A stretch of DNA of 64,000 nucleotides, taken from contig NC_133493.1 of NCBI RefSeq assembly GCF_025370935.1, forward strand, positions 1,248,845 through 1,312,844. The letters are read 5' to 3'. The notes under the pieces are model-generated. The model worked only from the letters and a program-made list of their open reading frames with translations. It did not search any database and was not told where the DNA came from. Shown here piece by piece: positions 62,355 to 64,000 of this stretch (position 1 is its first letter; each line of letters opens with the position of its first letter). The position numbers and the translations under genes were made by a program. The DNA comes from Choristoneura fumiferana. Taxonomy: Eukaryota; Arthropoda; Insecta; Lepidoptera; Tortricidae.

Positions 62355-62585
62355 TAAAAAGCTCCTGCAGTTTTGAGGAACTCCCAAAAAATAACTTGAA
62401 ATTTTGTACGGAAAAACGGAACTCCTCCGTCTAAATTGCTGTCATTAGAGAATCAACAAGTCTATTACAATTCGACCAAACGGTAGCGCGATGTAACTGC
62501 CGCACAGCGCCATCTATCGGGACGGAAATATACTGTAAAGTAGCGGTAGGTTCTGGTACAAACCAGACATGAGGGCTTTCCTCAC
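62355..62585 (-). repeat. Dispersed repeat, inverted relative of 56780-56985
   Basis: GAGGAACTCCCAAAAAATAA ... CGACCAAACGGTAGCGCGAT ... GCGCCATCTATCGGGACGGA. Confidence 0.65.
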
Positions 62586-63028
62586 CTTTTCTACTATTCC
62601 GTGATATTAAACAAACCTTTACCCGCGACTTTGCTTGTGTTAACCATTAGATTTGGTAGTGGAATTTGAATTGCGAGATTTTACTAGATCCTAATGGGAA
62701 TTCCTCAAAATTTTTGCTGAATGAATAACACCCGTACAAAATGTCATGTCAATTAGCGGTGTAGGAATTTTACATGAATTTTTGTAAACGTCGAGAAACT
62801 ATTTTATTCATTACACGTAAAGATACTTTTAACGACTCCAAGCAGATACATTATATTTCACAAAATGTTTACGCTGTAACAGAGCAGAAATGGCTCTACA
62901 TACATAACGTAGAACGAAAACCTAATCAATAAAATCGGGTGCGGTTAGTACTGTACCATAAACATTATAGTTTAAATTATACTTATTATTACATATGAAG
63001 TTGACATGATGACCTAAAAATAATTACT

Positions 63029-63300
63029 TTGCTCACCCGCGACCTTTCAATAGCGACGTCTATGTAACAAATAGTCACTACTTTGAAAAAATCTCGTATC
63101 TCAAATCAATAAATCAACAAAATTAACCCTTAAAATAATGTTCATAAAGTTCACTCAGAAAGATTACTTATCTATTTTGAGGTACGATTTTTAAAGTAGT
63201 GACGAAATGTGTGTTAACGCAGCTCTTCCACCTCCACACAGTAAGAACACACAAATCACACAAACCCAACTATCACCACCACACAACTCACTCACTTAAC
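63029..63300. repeat. Dispersed repeat 'CTCACCCGCGACC' (copy 5)
   Basis: GCTCACCCGCGACCTTTCAA, CACAGTAAGAACACACAAAT and CTATCACCACCACAC. Confidence 0.65.
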
Positions 63301-63344
63301 CCTTAAAGTCCATTAGTTCATGGGGGTTTGAGTTATCAGGGGCC

Positions 63345-63615
63345 TATTGCATAATTAGACTAATAATATTAGAAAATAGTACAAGTTACTAGTTAGCAAT
63401 TTACAAGTTGTGTTATTTCGTGTTGCATAATTATTTTGTGTTTTCACTAATTATATTAGAAAATTGTGTTGCATAAATTACTAATAATATCTTGAAAGTT
63501 ACAAGCGAATTCATCATTATTTACAAGTACAAATAAATTTCGTTGCATAACATATTTTTGCTAACTTGTAATAAGCATATTAATATTATTAGCACAACAC
63601 AAAATTACAAGTAAC
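63345..63615. repeat. AT-rich quasi-palindromic element GCCTATTGCATAA
   Basis: GTTGCATAA recurs, with ACTAATAATATTAGAAAAT-type words on both strands and a complementary end AATATTATTAGCACAACAC. Confidence 0.45.
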
Positions 63616-64000
63616 AAAGTTGGCTGAGTGAGGTAAACTTTTGGTCATCTGTGGACTTTGCCATGAAAAATATAAATCTTGGCGGGTACAGTAACGTGAA
63701 CGTAAAACTATTTGCGAAAATGGTCTGGGAAGTAATTTGGATCAATTTACACTAGCTGTGTTTATTCCTGAAACTACATCCGATAATCAAAATAATACGG
63801 ATACTGCGTATGCAGATCAGAAATAATCAGAATGTTGATGATTCTAATAATTTATTTAAGTTTATATTAGTAGTACCTAACAACAAAGAATTTTCATCAA
63901 ATTGTTCAAATTTCTTTATTAATAAAAGTTCAAAAAATAAATGCTTTTTCCGAAAGTTGATCCTGTCCTTTTAAACCTTTTATTGACGGGTTATTAGATA

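Overview
The window is eukaryotic nuclear DNA, almost certainly from a moth or butterfly. Its genes are split by short conserved GC-rich exons, and its introns and spacers are AT-rich and packed with transposable elements of lepidopteran character: tRNA-derived SINEs resembling Metulj with GATGAT tails, Helitron-type termini ending in CTAG, RTE- and CR1/Jockey-like LINE tails, a Tc1-like transposon and many fold-back MITEs. No bacterial features, CRISPR arrays or confident tRNA/rRNA genes were seen. Protein identifications rest on recognising conserved families by eye; no search was run.

Region 1 (1-6.2 kb, + strand): the 3' part of galla-1 (CIAO2A/FAM96A family, cytosolic Fe-S assembly; exons 1-169, 261-524, 3586-3683). 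Only 39 nt after its stop comes a complete single-exon Atg13 (3723-4973), a subunit of the Atg1/ULK1 autophagy initiation complex. The spacing is suggestive of a shared transcript.

Region 2 (6.2-17.1 kb): mostly repeats, enclosing two exons of a minus-strand secreted CLIP-domain protein (signal peptide 16933-16987, CLIP half-domain 10740-10900). No protease-domain exon is visible.

Region 3 (17.1-29.5 kb): repeats only. It holds a GC-rich ~0.7 kb inverted-repeat element, a strange ~15-16-bp quasi-periodic element, a 32-N gap at 19712-19743, three copies of a 'TTCCGT' element, and a 5'-truncated LINE nested in a relative.

Region 4 (29.5-60.2 kb, + strand): 23 consecutive exons (~1,196 codons) of Cpsf160/CPSF1, the scaffold subunit of the cleavage and polyadenylation specificity factor. 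The first ~140-170 codons are not found upstream (possibly in the gap) and the C-terminal exons lie beyond the window. Two exons carry single-base frameshifts that look like assembly errors. Two introns contain partial duplicates of the preceding exon, one of them interrupted by a hAT-like insertion with an 8-bp target duplication. Many introns have a transposon end within a few tens of bases of the splice acceptor.

Region 5 (60.2-64 kb): repeats and AT-rich DNA without a recognisable gene; probably still Cpsf160 intron.

The genes are ordinary housekeeping genes plus one immune-type gene. The less ordinary content is the repeat architecture: quasi-periodic elements, a dimeric tandem array, exon duplicates, and elements crowding splice sites.
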